A stretch of DNA of 64,000 nucleotides from Thiomonas sp. X19 (GTDB taxonomy: Bacteria; Pseudomonadota; Gammaproteobacteria; Burkholderiales; Burkholderiaceae_C), in contig NZ_LT605203.1 in the NCBI RefSeq assembly GCF_900089495.1, positions 1,587,060 through 1,651,059 on the forward strand. The letters are read 5' to 3'. Under the pieces are notes generated by a model that saw only the letters and a program-made list of their open reading frames with translations, ran no database searches and was not told where the DNA came from. Both the position numbers and the translations under genes were made by a program. This document shows, in pieces, positions 7,946 to 23,220 of this stretch (position 1 is its first letter; each line of letters opens with the position of its first letter).

Positions 7946-8698
7946 ATGGCCCGCCAACCCCGACTCTGTGTTCCCGGTCTGCCGCATCTGGTGCAGCTCG
8001 TGGCTGCGCCCGGGATGCGCCCCTTGGCGCTGGAGGAGCAGCGCGCGCGTTTCCTCGGCTGGATGGCGGGGTCCCTGGAAGCCTTTCCCACGCAGCTGCA
8101 CGCCTACAGCCTGCTGCACGATGGGGTGTGGATGCTGCTGACGCCGCATGCGCCCAAAGGACTCTCCGGCTTTGTGCAGACCTTGGCGCGTCGGGCCAGT
8201 CGGGTGCTGGGGGAGGAGCAAGCCAAGCAAACTCTGCCGGACATGCCAGTGCCGGAGCGCCGGCCGATGTGGGCCGGGCGATTCCGCAGCGCTGTGCTTG
8301 AGCCCGCAGCCTGGGCCTTGCCGGCGATGGTTTGGGTGGATGACGCGGCGCGCCGGGCGGAGCTGGTGGCAACGGGGCAGGTGTGGCCCTGGAGCAGCCA
8401 GTCAGCGCATTGCGGTCTGGGAGCAGGCGGCAGCAAGGCACCGGCATTGCAGTTGCCGTCGGCCTATTGGGCCTTGGGCAACACCCCGTTCGAGCGCGAG
8501 GCGGCCTACACCCAGCTCCTGCTCGCCGGGCTGCATGCGCAGCGCGTGCGGGAGCTTGAGCAGGCCTTGCGCAGCGGTTCGGCACTTGGCGAGGCGAACT
8601 TCCTGGAGCAACTGACGCAGCGCAGCGGCCGTCGGCTTCGGCCCGCGCTGCGCGGGCGGCCACGCAAGCAAGGAGAGACACCGGGCAGCGCCGGGTGA
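7946..8698 (+). CDS. REP-associated/IS200-like (Y1) transposase relative lacking the catalytic residues
   Basis: The protein starts MARQPRLCVPGLPHLVQ and ends in GRPRK, hallmarks of REP-associated tyrosine transposases. A gene of this type is often found upstream of gltB in Burkholderiales. The active site is gone, however. The expected NHVHLLLTP metal-binding motif reads DGVWMLLTP (both histidines lost), and the catalytic tyrosine region GRRYVRYF reads ARRASRVLG. The 250-residue frame is nevertheless uninterrupted and the downstream GRFRS and WPWSS landmarks are kept. It may be a retained, non-catalytic DNA-binding protein (inference) or simply a recently inactivated one. The start at 7946 gives the family's usual N-terminus. 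Confidence 0.75.
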   Translation: MARQPRLCVPGLPHLVQLVAAPGMRPLALEEQRARFLGWMAGSLEAFPTQLHAYSLLHDGVWMLLTPHAPKGLSGFVQTLARRASRVLGEEQAKQTLPDMPVPERRPMWAGRFRSAVLEPAAWALPAMVWVDDAARRAELVATGQVWPWSSQSAHCGLGAGGSKAPALQLPSAYWALGNTPFEREAAYTQLLLAGLHAQRVRELEQALRSGSALGEANFLEQLTQRSGRRLRPALRGRPRKQGETPGSAG

Positions 8699-8723
8699 AG
8701 GCCGAGATCATGATTATTTATTA

Positions 8724-8772
8724 TGTCCCTAAATAAAATTTTCCGACTAAAGTTTCCTAATAAATAGGGACA
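8724..8772. promoter_or_regulatory. AT-rich inverted repeat upstream of gltB
   Basis: TGTCCCTA (8724-8731) and TAGGGACA (8765-8772) are perfect inverted copies flanking a 33-bp AT-rich centre, 80-130 bp before the gltB start. The region is the only AT-rich stretch nearby and probably contains the gltBD promoter. The paired arms suggest a regulator site, but its identity is unknown. Confidence 0.45.
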
Positions 8773-8852
8773 GAAAATAAGATTTTGCTTGCGCCCCCTG
8801 CTGCGCTGCAGTAGATTCGTGGCTTCTCCTCTCCCTCGCCGCGGAGCCTGCC

Positions 8853-13589
<4,737 letters not shown>

Positions 13590-13614
13590 TCGAGCAGGCT
13601 TCTCCCCACCCCAA

Positions 13615-13667
13615 CCCTCCCCACATGTGGGGAGGGGATCAACTCCTCCCCCACGCAGTGGGGGAGG
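13615..13667. repeat. Two strong hairpins between gltB and gltD
   Basis: A perfect 22-bp palindrome centred on CCACATGTGG spans 13615-13636. A second hairpin with 10-bp arms CCTCCCCCAC / GTGGGGGAGG and loop GCA spans 13645-13667. Neither is followed by a T-run, so they are more likely processing or mRNA-stability structures, or palindromic intergenic repeats, than terminators. Confidence 0.6.
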
Positions 13668-13755
13668 CCGGGAGGGGGCGGCCGCGGACCGACGACCAAT
13701 CAGGCATTCACCGATAAGCCCGCGCATTCCGGGCATCGCAGACCAAGGACAGATC

Positions 13756-15243
13756 ATGGGAAAAGTCACCGGATTCATGGAGTTCGAGCGCCAGGAAGAG
13801 CGCTGCGAGCCGCCTGTCGCCCGCCTCAAGCACTGGAAGGAGTTCGTGCGCGGACTGCCCGACGACAAGGCCAAGACCCAGGCCGGGCGCTGCATGGACT
13901 GCGGCATTCCGTTCTGCAACAACGGCTGCCCGGTGAACAACATCATCCCCGACTTCAACGATCTGGTGTGGCAGGGCGACTGGCGCAACGCGCTCGACGT
14001 GCTGCATTCCACCAACAACTTCCCCGAGTTCACCGGCCGCATCTGCCCCGCGCCGTGCGAGACCGCCTGCACCCTGGGCATCAACGAGGCCCCGGTGGGC
14101 ATCAAGTCGGTGGAGCACGCCATCATCGACAAAGGCTGGGAGATGGGCTGGGTGCAGCCGCAGCCGCCCGCGCACAAGACCGGCAAGCGCGTCGCCGTGG
14201 TTGGCTCCGGCCCTGCCGGACTGGCAGCGGCGCAGCAGTTGGCGCGCGCCGGGCACGAGGTCGCGGTGTTCGAAAAGAACGACCGCATCGGCGGCCTGCT
14301 GCGCTATGGCATTCCCGACTTCAAGATGGAGAAGCACCACATCGATCGCCGCGTCGCGCAAATGCAGGCCGAAGGCGTGAGTTTCCGCACCAGCGTGCTG
14401 GTGGCTGACATGCCGAAGGACGGTCCCGGCGCGACCGTGGCCAACTGGGCCAAAGACAGCATCAGCCCGGCGCAACTGCAGGCGGAGTTCGACGCCGTGC
14501 TGCTGGCCGGTGGTGCCGAGCACCCGCGCGACCTGCCGGTGCCCGGGCGCGAACTCGATGGCATTCACTTCGCCATGGAATTCCTGCCGCTGCAAAACAA
14601 GGTGAACGCGGGCGACAAGCTCAAGGGCCAGCTCATGGCCACGGGCAAGCATGTGGTGGTCATCGGCGGTGGCGACACCGGCTCCGACTGTGTCGGCACC
14701 AGCAACCGCCACGGCGCCGCCAGCGTGACGCAGTTCGAAGTCATGCCGCAGCCGCCCGAGCAAGAGAACAAGCCGCTGGTCTGGCCCTATTGGCCCATCA
14801 AGCTGCGCACCTCCAGCAGCCACGAAGAAGGTTGCTCGCGCGACTGGTCGGTGGCGACCAAGGCCTTCGTCGCCGGCACCGGCAAAGACAAGAACAAGGT
14901 CAAGTCCATCACCGCCTGCCGCGTGGAATGGAAAGACGGACGCATGCAGGAAGTGCCCGGCAGCGAGTTCACCATGCAGGCCGATCTGGTGCTGCTGGCG
15001 ATGGGTTTCGTCCATCCGCTGGGCAGCGTGCTCGAGGCCTTCGGCATCGACAAGGACGCGCGCGGCAACGCCAAGGCGAGTACCGAAGACGATGGCGGCT
15101 ACGCCACCAACGTGCCCAAGGTGTTTGCCGCGGGCGATATGCGGCGCGGGCAGAGCCTGGTGGTGTGGGCGATCCGCGAAGGCCGTCAGGCCGCCCGCGA
15201 GGTCGACCGCGTCCTCATGGGCTCGACCGAGTTGCCGCGATGA
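13756..15243 (+). CDS. gltD: Glutamate synthase (NADPH) small subunit
   Basis: GltD passes electrons from NADPH through FAD and iron-sulfur clusters to GltB. This 495-residue protein has the N-terminal cysteine clusters [14 protein letters not shown] and CPAPCETAC that bind 4Fe-4S centres. An FAD-binding fold ([20 protein letters not shown]) and an NADPH-binding fold ([14 protein letters not shown]) follow. The ATG at 13756 is preceded by a purine-rich stretch and gives the family start [10 protein letters not shown]. The final 22 codons are duplicated downstream at 15316-15383, outside the gene. Confidence 0.97.
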   Translation: MGKVTGFMEFERQEERCEPPVARLKHWKEFVRGLPDDKAKTQAGRCMDCGIPFCNNGCPVNNIIPDFNDLVWQGDWRNALDVLHSTNNFPEFTGRICPAPCETACTLGINEAPVGIKSVEHAIIDKGWEMGWVQPQPPAHKTGKRVAVVGSGPAGLAAAQQLARAGHEVAVFEKNDRIGGLLRYGIPDFKMEKHHIDRRVAQMQAEGVSFRTSVLVADMPKDGPGATVANWAKDSISPAQLQAEFDAVLLAGGAEHPRDLPVPGRELDGIHFAMEFLPLQNKVNAGDKLKGQLMATGKHVVVIGGGDTGSDCVGTSNRHGAASVTQFEVMPQPPEQENKPLVWPYWPIKLRTSSSHEEGCSRDWSVATKAFVAGTGKDKNKVKSITACRVEWKDGRMQEVPGSEFTMQADLVLLAMGFVHPLGSVLEAFGIDKDARGNAKASTEDDGGYATNVPKVFAAGDMRRGQSLVVWAIREGRQAAREVDRVLMGSTELPR

Positions 15244-15383
15244 GCGTTCGCACGGCCTTCGCGGATCGCCCATGCGGGCGCATGGTGGAACGCGGCCCCA
15301 GCCGGTCCGCGTGGCGCGAAGGCCGCCAGGCCGCCCGCGAGGTCGACCGCGTCCTCATGGGCAGCACGGAGTTGCCGCGCTGA
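15166..15383. repeat. Duplicated and inverted copies of the gltD 3' end
   Basis: The gltD terminus 15176-15244 recurs as a direct copy at 15316-15383, a shift of 140 bp, differing at only a few bases and keeping the codons for [16 protein letters not shown]. In addition, the 21-bp segment 15166-15186 is present as a perfect inverted copy at 15252-15272, which would let the end of the gltD transcript fold into a long hairpin. The second copy lies beyond the gltD stop codon and is not translated with it. Confidence 0.85.
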
Positions 15384-15414
15384 GCCGAAGCACGAAGCGA
15401 GCGACAAAGGTGGC

Positions 15415-16035
15415 ATGAGGTCAGACATAACCGACATCCACGGCCCGCCCCAGTTTCCCGGGCGCGACCCGCAGGACATGCTGGAGGCCACGCTGGCCAC
15501 CCGGCCGGCGGGCGATCTGTGGGTGTTCGGCTACGGCTCGCTGATCTGGAACCCAGAAATCGCGCACGCGGAAATTCGCCCCGCGCGGGTGTGGGGCTGG
15601 CGTCGCACCTTGCGCATGTGGTCACGCATCAACCGCGGCACCGAGCAGGAGCCCGGCCTGGTGTTCGCACTCATGGCCGGAGGTTCCTGCAGCGGCATCG
15701 CCCTGCGCGTGCCGCAGGCCCGCGCCGAACGCGAACTGCGCCTGCTGTGGAAGCGCGAAATGCCCCGCGCCGTGTACGACCCGCGCTGGCTGCGCTGCCA
15801 TACGCCACACGGCCCGGTGCAGGCGCTGGCCTTCACCCTGGACCGCACCAGCCCCAGCTACACCGGCGAACTCGACGACGACCAGCTTCTCGCCATCCTG
15901 CGCGACTGCCGTGGGCGCTACGGCACCACCCTCGACTACATTGCGCGCACCGCGCACGCCCTGCGCAAGATCGGCATTCGCGACGCCGAAATCGAACGCA
16001 TCATGGATCTGGCAGGGCGTTGCAAGCTGGTTTGA
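15415..16035 (+). CDS. chaC: ChaC-type gamma-glutamylcyclotransferase
   Basis: This 206-residue protein is a ChaC-family enzyme, which cleaves glutathione to 5-oxoproline and Cys-Gly in the cytoplasm. The substrate-binding signature FGYGSLIWNP (about residues 38-47) is clear. The following region (RVWGWRRTLRMWS) and the Glu-containing WKREMPRAVYDPRWL segment also match. The C-terminal half (YIARTAHALRKIGIRDAEI) is typical of bacterial ChaC. It lies just after the duplicated gltD tail and 93 bp before the YcaO gene in the same direction. Confidence 0.9.
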   Translation: MRSDITDIHGPPQFPGRDPQDMLEATLATRPAGDLWVFGYGSLIWNPEIAHAEIRPARVWGWRRTLRMWSRINRGTEQEPGLVFALMAGGSCSGIALRVPQARAERELRLLWKREMPRAVYDPRWLRCHTPHGPVQALAFTLDRTSPSYTGELDDDQLLAILRDCRGRYGTTLDYIARTAHALRKIGIRDAEIERIMDLAGRCKLV

Positions 16036-16128
16036 CGGGGCTTTGGGCGCGCGTACGGCCCATTGATCCGTGTTCGCCACACGCCTTGCCTTGGCCTATG
16101 CTGACTGGCTTTCCCACCGGCCCCGCCC

Positions 16129-17841
16129 ATGACCACCACCGAACATTTCATCCCCGGCAAGGACGCTTCGCTCGAACACTCCATCACGACGCTGCGCGGC
16201 AGGCTGGCGGGGCTGGGGTTTCACATCGAAGAGCGGTCCTGGCTCAATCCGGTCGAGGGGGTGTGGTCGGTGCATGTGCGCGACCATGACTGCGCGCTGC
16301 TGTTCTCCAACGGCAAGGGCGCGTCGGAGCTGGCGGCGCGGGCGAGTGCGCTGGGGGAGTTTTTCGAGCGCTTGTCGACCAACTATTTCTGGACGCATTT
16401 TTATCTGGGCGATGCCATCGCCCACCGCGCCTATGTGCATGCCCCGGACGAGCGCTGGTTCGTGCTGCACGGCGATGCCTGGCCCGAGGGCTTGCTCAAC
16501 CCCGAACTGCAGGCCTTCTACAACCCCGACGACGCGGTGCGCGCCGAACAGCTCGTCGACCTCAACTCCGGCAACGTGGCGCGCGGCATTTGCGCGCTGC
16601 CCTACCAGCGCCTGGCCGACGGCACGATCGCCTACTTTCCGGTCAACCTCATCGGCAATCTGTATGTGAGCAACGGCATGTCGGCGGGCAATACCTTGAT
16701 GGAGGCGCGCACCCAGGCGCTGTCGGAAATTTTCGAGCGCCATGTGAAGTTCCGCATCATCAAGGAAGCGCTGTGCCTGCCAGACGTGCCCGAGGCCGTC
16801 ATCGCGCGCTACCCGCACATCGCCGCCGGCATCCGCGGCCTGCGCGGCGCGGGCTTCGGCATCGTGGTGAAAGATGCCTCGCTCGGCGGGCGCTACCCGG
16901 TGATGAACGTGACCCTGCTGCACCCCGGCGACCAGGGTTGCTTCGCCAGTTTTGGCGCACATCCGCGCTTCGAGATTGCGCTGGAACGCGCTTTGACCGA
17001 GCTGCTGCAAGGCCGCGCGCTCGATGCGCTGGCCGGCTTCCCGGCCCCCGGTTTCGACACCGCCGAGATTGCCGATCCGCAGAACCTGGAAATTCACTTC
17101 GTCGATTCCAGCGGCGTGCTGTCGTGGGAGTTCTTGCGCGGCACGCCCGACTTCGACTTTGCCGACTGGAATTTCAGCACCACGACCGAGGCGGACTACC
17201 ACTGGTCGGTGACTGCCCTGCATGCCGAAGGCCACCAGATCTACATCGCCGATTTCACCCATCTCGGCGTCTACGCCTGCCGCATTCTGGTGCCCGGCGT
17301 GTCGGAAATTTATCCGGTGGACGAGCTGGAATACGAGAACAACAGCATCGGCAACCTGGTGCGCGGCGACATCGCCCGCCTGCCGGAATTGTCGGGCGAG
17401 GCATGCGTCGATCTCTATGACCGCATCGTCGCACTGGAACTGGCCGACGAGCGGCCGGTCAGCGTGCTCATCGGCCTCGCCCCCGACCCCGACTCCGCCT
17501 GGGTCGGGCTCAAGATCGGCGAACTCAAGCTGCTGCTGGCGCTGGCCAGTGGCGACGACGATGCCATTCTCGAAGGCTGTGCCTGGATCGCCCAGTACGG
17601 GCAGCGCAGCCCGGCGCGGCTGAAAGTCTTCCGCTGCATCGCCGACCTGCTCAAGCTGCAAGATGCAACACCCTATGAGCCCGCGCTGCGCCTGCTCTAT
17701 GGCGCAGGCACCCTCGACCTCGCGCTGGCGCTGCTCAATCAGCAGCAACGCTTCTGGGACCTGAACGCCCTGGGCGCCGACTTCGAAGCCAGCGCCAGCC
17801 ACACCAAGCTGCTGGCGGCCTACCGCAAGGTGCGCGGCTGA
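16129..17841 (+). CDS. ycaO: YcaO-type protein (ribosomal protein S12 methylthiotransferase accessory factor)
   Basis: This 570-residue protein matches Escherichia coli YcaO in length and layout. YcaO-fold enzymes bind ATP with conserved glutamates and arginines, visible here in ASALGEFFERLS and EARTQALSEIFERH. The E. coli homologue assists RimO in beta-methylthiolation of S12. The C-terminal third is helical and TPR-like, and lacks the proline-rich tail of peptide cyclodehydratases. No precursor peptide or docking partner gene is nearby, so a natural-product cluster is unlikely. It may form an operon with chaC. Confidence 0.88.
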   Translation: MTTTEHFIPGKDASLEHSITTLRGRLAGLGFHIEERSWLNPVEGVWSVHVRDHDCALLFSNGKGASELAARASALGEFFERLSTNYFWTHFYLGDAIAHRAYVHAPDERWFVLHGDAWPEGLLNPELQAFYNPDDAVRAEQLVDLNSGNVARGICALPYQRLADGTIAYFPVNLIGNLYVSNGMSAGNTLMEARTQALSEIFERHVKFRIIKEALCLPDVPEAVIARYPHIAAGIRGLRGAGFGIVVKDASLGGRYPVMNVTLLHPGDQGCFASFGAHPRFEIALERALTELLQGRALDALAGFPAPGFDTAEIADPQNLEIHFVDSSGVLSWEFLRGTPDFDFADWNFSTTTEADYHWSVTALHAEGHQIYIADFTHLGVYACRILVPGVSEIYPVDELEYENNSIGNLVRGDIARLPELSGEACVDLYDRIVALELADERPVSVLIGLAPDPDSAWVGLKIGELKLLLALASGDDDAILEGCAWIAQYGQRSPARLKVFRCIADLLKLQDATPYEPALRLLYGAGTLDLALALLNQQQRFWDLNALGADFEASASHTKLLAAYRKVRG

Positions 17842-17954
17842 GCTTGCGCTCTGGCTTGGTGCGATGACCTCGCATCAAAACGGCGAAGCATGTGCTGTTT
17901 GCTTCATCCGAAAGTAACCACCGACCGATTGAGCAGCGTGATGAATGCTGGGCG

Positions 17955-18944
17955 TCAGCCGCGCGAGGCCGAAGGACTCAGGCCCTGTGGGCCCAGTTGA
18001 CGCCACGCTCGCCGCAATTGCGTATCCGAGCTGAATCCCGCCAATTCCGCGGCACGCCCCACGCTCGCCCCGGCTTTGAGCGCGGCCTCTGCCGTGGTGA
18101 TCCGGATGCGCCGCAGGTACTGCAGCGGTGCAATCCCGGCCTGCTCTGCGAAGATGCGGCTGAGGTGACGTGGCGAGGTGCAGGCCACGCGGGCCATGTC
18201 CGCCACGCTCCAGGCGGCTTGCGGCTGTTGGCAGATCGCGTCCTGCACACGGTGCAGCGCAGGATGCAAATGACCGCGATGCGACAGGAAGGGCGACAAC
18301 TCCGGGTCTGAGGGGCCGCGGCGCAGCGCCACGACCATGGACTCGGCCACTTTGGCGGCCACCACGGGTCCGCAAACCCCCGCAATGCGATGCAGCATCA
18401 GGTCGATGCCGGTGGTGACGCCGGCGCTGCTGCAGATGGCGCCGCTGCTGATGAACACGCGGTTGCTCAGCACATGGCAGTCGGGCGCGGCGGCCTGCAA
18501 CTCGGCCAGATGGTGGTGGTGTGTCGTCGCCTCGGCTCCGGCGAGCAGGCCGGCATGTGCCGCCAGCACGCTGCCGGCGCAGATGCAGACCAGCTCCAAT
18601 CGGCTCGGCTGCAATCGCAATCGACGCAGCCAGTGCAAGGTGGCTCGGCTGTGTGCGCTGCGAATGTCGATGGTCGTCCCCGGCTGCCCGAGCAGCACCA
18701 CCCAGGCGGGGGGCGCCCCGTCCACCACGCTGAGATCGGGCAGGGGCTTGATGTCGCGCAGCCCGAGCCCGACCGAGCTGATGGGGTCAGAAACCGGCCC
18801 GATGAACTCCAACTGAAAGCTCGGCGGCTGCTTCAGCCCCAGGAGAACTTGATTGGCCGTGCGCAAGGCTTCAGCCGGCCCCGCCCAGTCCAGCGCCAGG
18901 CTGTTCGGCAGCATGACGAACAGCACGCGGATGGGAGCGGTCAT
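17955..18944 (-). CDS. GlxA-type transcriptional regulator (DJ-1/PfpI plus AraC domains)
   Basis: This 329-residue protein has an N-terminal DJ-1/PfpI-like domain (about residues 1-190, with CICAGSVLAAHAGLLAG at the nucleophile elbow). The C-terminal AraC-type DNA-binding domain (about 220-320) contains SVADMARVACTSPRHLSRIF. Members of this group sense small metabolites and control neighbouring catabolic genes. Its start codon overlaps the stop codon of the isochorismatase-like gene by four bases (ATGA), so the two are co-transcribed and translationally coupled, and the hydrolase is the likely regulatory partner. Confidence 0.9.
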   Translation of the reverse strand: MTAPIRVLFVMLPNSLALDWAGPAEALRTANQVLLGLKQPPSFQLEFIGPVSDPISSVGLGLRDIKPLPDLSVVDGAPPAWVVLLGQPGTTIDIRSAHSRATLHWLRRLRLQPSRLELVCICAGSVLAAHAGLLAGAEATTHHHHLAELQAAAPDCHVLSNRVFISSGAICSSAGVTTGIDLMLHRIAGVCGPVVAAKVAESMVVALRRGPSDPELSPFLSHRGHLHPALHRVQDAICQQPQAAWSVADMARVACTSPRHLSRIFAEQAGIAPLQYLRRIRITTAEAALKAGASVGRAAELAGFSSDTQLRRAWRQLGPQGLSPSASRG

Positions 18945-19510
18945 GGTCTTTGCCGGGCAGCGCGCGCAAGTGCCTGATCGACGCTGCATACGGTGGCGAA
19001 CCGCCCCTGCAGCACGGTTGCCGTGCGTTGCACGATGGCGTCGGCGGGCAAGATGGTTCCATCGGCTTGCTGCATGTCGAAGGTGAGCGTGGCGGCGGCG
19101 ACGAAGTCCACTTCCCAACCCAGGTCGGAGGCATGGCGCGTGGTGGTTTCGCAGCATTGTTCGGTGCGAATGCCGCTGACGATCAGCCTGCGCACTCCAT
19201 GCCGCGTCAGCCAGACATCGAGCCCCGTACCGACCAGGGCGCTATGCCGCGTCTTGACAAATTCGGCCGCCGGCTCGAATGCGACCAACCCCTCCAGCGG
19301 CCGCACGAAGCCGGAGCTTCGCGCGAAGGGATTGTCGGCCTGCTCCGGGCCATCGCTGTGCAACACGCGCACGATGGGAATGCCTTCGGCCGCGCATCCT
19401 TGAATGAGCGCGTTCTGCGCAGCAAGGTAGGGCGCGGCGCGCTCGGCCGCGAAATAGGGACGATGCCGGAACGACTCCTGCGCATCGATCACCAGCAGAC
19501 ATGTGTTCAT
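18941..19510 (-). CDS. Isochorismatase-like cysteine hydrolase
   Basis: This 189-residue protein of the isochorismatase/nicotinamidase superfamily has the catalytic triad visible as D9 (LVIDAQES), K86 (EFVKTRHSAL) and C119 (GIRTEQCCETT). Such enzymes hydrolyse amides or related bonds of small molecules; the actual substrate cannot be read from the sequence. The ATG at 19510 is chosen because it gives the standard MNTCLLVIDAQ start. Longer upstream frames run into non-coding sequence. It is first in a two-gene operon with the GlxA-type regulator. Confidence 0.9.
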   Translation of the reverse strand: MNTCLLVIDAQESFRHRPYFAAERAAPYLAAQNALIQGCAAEGIPIVRVLHSDGPEQADNPFARSSGFVRPLEGLVAFEPAAEFVKTRHSALVGTGLDVWLTRHGVRRLIVSGIRTEQCCETTTRHASDLGWEVDFVAAATLTFDMQQADGTILPADAIVQRTATVLQGRFATVCSVDQALARAARQRP

Positions 19511-19745
19511 CGCGAGATTCCTTGGAGGGTGGAAGCTGAATTGTTCACCGCGGCGGCGATCTCTGCGCGCCGTTGTGGGACCAGAATCGATCCAATCAGG
19601 ACATGCTTCGAGGTTTTGATGGCCGCTCCGCTGGGGCGCTGCGCCCATGGTCCATGAAGCCGCTCGTTCGGCGCCTGCCCAAGGCAAAAAAACTGATGTC
19701 CGAATCCGGCCAGTCATTTTCTCGTGACGGCTCTAGAGTGTGGGC

Positions 19746-21187
<1,442 letters not shown>

Positions 21188-21206
<19 letters not shown>

Positions 21207-21718
21207 ACAGTCCGCTGGGCGACATCGCCCTGCGCATCGAGCATGACCACCTGACCGGCTTGTTTTTCGTCGGGCAGAAATACTTTCCCGCCATGCCCAT
21301 CGATCCGCTGCGGAGCGATGCACCACTGCTGGCACGGTTGGCGCGAGCCCAGATCGAGGCTTATTTTGCCGGGCGCAGGCAGGTCTTCGACCTGCCGCTG
21401 CAGTTGCAGGGAACGGCGTTCGAGCGCGCGGTGTGGCAGCAGCTTGCCGCCATTCCGTATGGCACCGTCACGTCCTACGGTGCGATCGCCAAGCGGCTGG
21501 GTTTGGCGGCGGGGTATGCCCGCGCCGTTGGTGCGGCGATCGGCAGGAATCCGGTCTGCGTCATCGTTCCGTGCCACCGCGTTGTCGGTGCCAGCGGCCA
21601 ACTGACCGGATACGCGGGAGGTGTAGCCCGCAAACAGGCCTTGCTCGCGCTGGAAGCCGGCGCGGCTGCCATGCGCCCCGCGCAAACGCGCCAAACCCGC
21701 GCCGGCCCACAGCCATGA
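21188..21718 (+). CDS. ogt: Methylated-DNA-protein cysteine methyltransferase
   Basis: This 176-residue O6-alkylguanine repair protein carries the active-site motif VIVPCHRVVG with acceptor C129. The HTH-like GTVTSYGAIAKRLG and AVGAAIGRNP blocks bind the damaged strand. Each molecule repairs one lesion and is then spent. The gene starts inside the end of the Ada-AlkA gene and its stop codon overlaps the start of the EamA permease gene (ATGA). Repair and export functions are therefore probably co-expressed, possibly under control of the Ada domain upstream. Confidence 0.95.
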
Positions 21719-22647
21719 ACCTGGCCGAACTCTTGTTGCTGGCCGCCATTTGGGGCGCGTCTTTTCTGTTCATGCGGGTGGCGGTTCCTGAACTCGGCCC
21801 GATTGTGCTGATCGCGCTGCGCGTCACCATTGCGGCTGCCATCCTGGCGCCCGTGTTGCGTTCTGCGGCGGCCCGACAGCAATGCCGGGCCAAGGCATGG
21901 CCACTGTTCGTGGTCGGAGTCACCAACTCCGCCATTCCGTTCAGCCTGTTCGCCTATTCCACGCTGTACCTGCACGCCGGCCTCGACTCCATCCTGAATG
22001 CGATGACGCCGCTATGGGCCGCGCTGATCATGGCCGTAGGCTACAAGGTCGCTCTCGGCCGCCAGCAAGTCATGGGTCTGCTGCTCGGCTTTGTGGGTGT
22101 TCTCGTGCTGGTGTGGGAAACGCTCGACACCGGTGGTGCGGGGGTGCCCAACGCCATGGCTGCCGCGCTGCTCGCCACCTTGTTCTACGGCTTCGCAGTG
22201 AACTACAGCAAACGGCATCTCGTGGGCGTCCAGCCTTTGGTCATTGCTTTCGGTAGCCAGGCGTTCGCAGCGCTCGTTCTGCTGCCAGCGGCCTTGGTGT
22301 TGTGGCCGACCCATGCGGTCACGCCGCTGGTCTGGGCCTGTACCGCCGCGCTGGGCATCGTGTGCACGGGGTTTGCCTATGTTCTCTACTTCAGGCTGAT
22401 CGCGCGCGCTGGTCCCGCTTATGCCGCGTCCGTCACCTTGCTCGTCCCGATTTTCGGCGTGCTCTGGGGGGCCGTTTTCCTGGGCGAGCCGATTACGCCG
22501 AGCATGCTTGTCGGCGGTGTGATCGTGCTTCTGGGCATCACCCTGTCGAGCCCAAAGCCTGGATGGATGGGGGTATCCGCCCTGAAACGACGCACCGCGA
22601 ATCCACAGGCATCCGCGGAAATCTCCAGGCCCGACGAGGCGCCGTAA
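21715..22647 (+). CDS. EamA/DMT-family permease
   Basis: This 310-residue membrane protein has ten predicted hydrophobic segments in two EamA repeats, beginning LAELLLLAAIWGASFLFMRV. Drug/metabolite transporters of this type usually export amino acids, nucleobases or small toxins. Its start codon overlaps the ogt stop, which places it in the alkylation repair operon. The substrate is unknown. The polar tail after the last segment (about residues 285-310) is lysine- and arginine-containing and probably cytoplasmic. Confidence 0.9.
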   Translation: MNLAELLLLAAIWGASFLFMRVAVPELGPIVLIALRVTIAAAILAPVLRSAAARQQCRAKAWPLFVVGVTNSAIPFSLFAYSTLYLHAGLDSILNAMTPLWAALIMAVGYKVALGRQQVMGLLLGFVGVLVLVWETLDTGGAGVPNAMAAALLATLFYGFAVNYSKRHLVGVQPLVIAFGSQAFAALVLLPAALVLWPTHAVTPLVWACTAALGIVCTGFAYVLYFRLIARAGPAYAASVTLLVPIFGVLWGAVFLGEPITPSMLVGGVIVLLGITLSSPKPGWMGVSALKRRTANPQASAEISRPDEAP

Positions 22648-22658
22648 CGGTAGATCGC

Positions 22659-23105
22659 CTACTTCGCGAACAAGGAGCTCATGTCGGCGAAGGCCTTGAA
22701 CTCCAGCGCGTTGCCGGAAGGGTCGAGCAGGAACATGGTGGCTTGCTCGCCAACTTCGCCCTGGAAGCGGATGTGCGGTTCGATGATGAATGGCACGCCA
22801 GCGGCCTGCAGGGTCTTGGCCAGTTCCTGCCACTGCGGCATGTCAAGGACGGCGCCGAAATGGCGCACGGGCACCTGGTGGTCGTCCACGGTGCTGGTTG
22901 CCGAAGGCGCTGCCCGGGGGCCGCATTCGCCGGGAGCCAGGTGGGCCACGATCTGATGGCCGTAGAAGTTGAAGTCCACCCATTCCGGCGCACTGCGGCC
23001 CTCGGGGCAGCCGAGCAGGCCACCGTAGAAGCGCCTGGCCGCGGCGATGTCATGCACCGGGAAGGCCAAATGGAACGGGGGTTGGGTTTGTGTTGCGTGG
23101 GGCAT
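22659..23105 (-). CDS. VOC-family protein (glyoxalase/dioxygenase fold)
   Basis: This 148-residue single-domain VOC protein contains [20 protein letters not shown] at the start and [15 protein letters not shown] near the end. These supply the usual metal-ligand histidine and glutamate positions. The set [11 protein letters not shown] ... [15 protein letters not shown] resembles uncharacterised lactoylglutathione-lyase-like proteins. The ATG at 23105 gives a normal family start; a longer frame exists upstream but adds unrelated sequence. It stands alone, convergent with the EamA gene. The reaction is not predictable. Confidence 0.85.
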   Translation of the reverse strand: MPHATQTQPPFHLAFPVHDIAAARRFYGGLLGCPEGRSAPEWVDFNFYGHQIVAHLAPGECGPRAAPSATSTVDDHQVPVRHFGAVLDMPQWQELAKTLQAAGVPFIIEPHIRFQGEVGEQATMFLLDPSGNALEFKAFADMSSLFAK

Positions 23106-23220
23106 GGTGATGTCGCTCCGGTTGGACTGCCTGGGGCCGAGCACAGGTGCATGCAGGACGGCCTTCGGCAACTCGAAATGGCGGGGTGCGCAGGGCCGAG
23201 CACCTCTCAGCCCGCAGCAC

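Noticed and set aside
16129..17841. YcaO gene as part of a thiazole/oxazole-modified peptide cluster
   Set aside because: The protein has the length and TPR-like C-terminus of E. coli YcaO, and no precursor peptide, docking protein or dehydrogenase is nearby.
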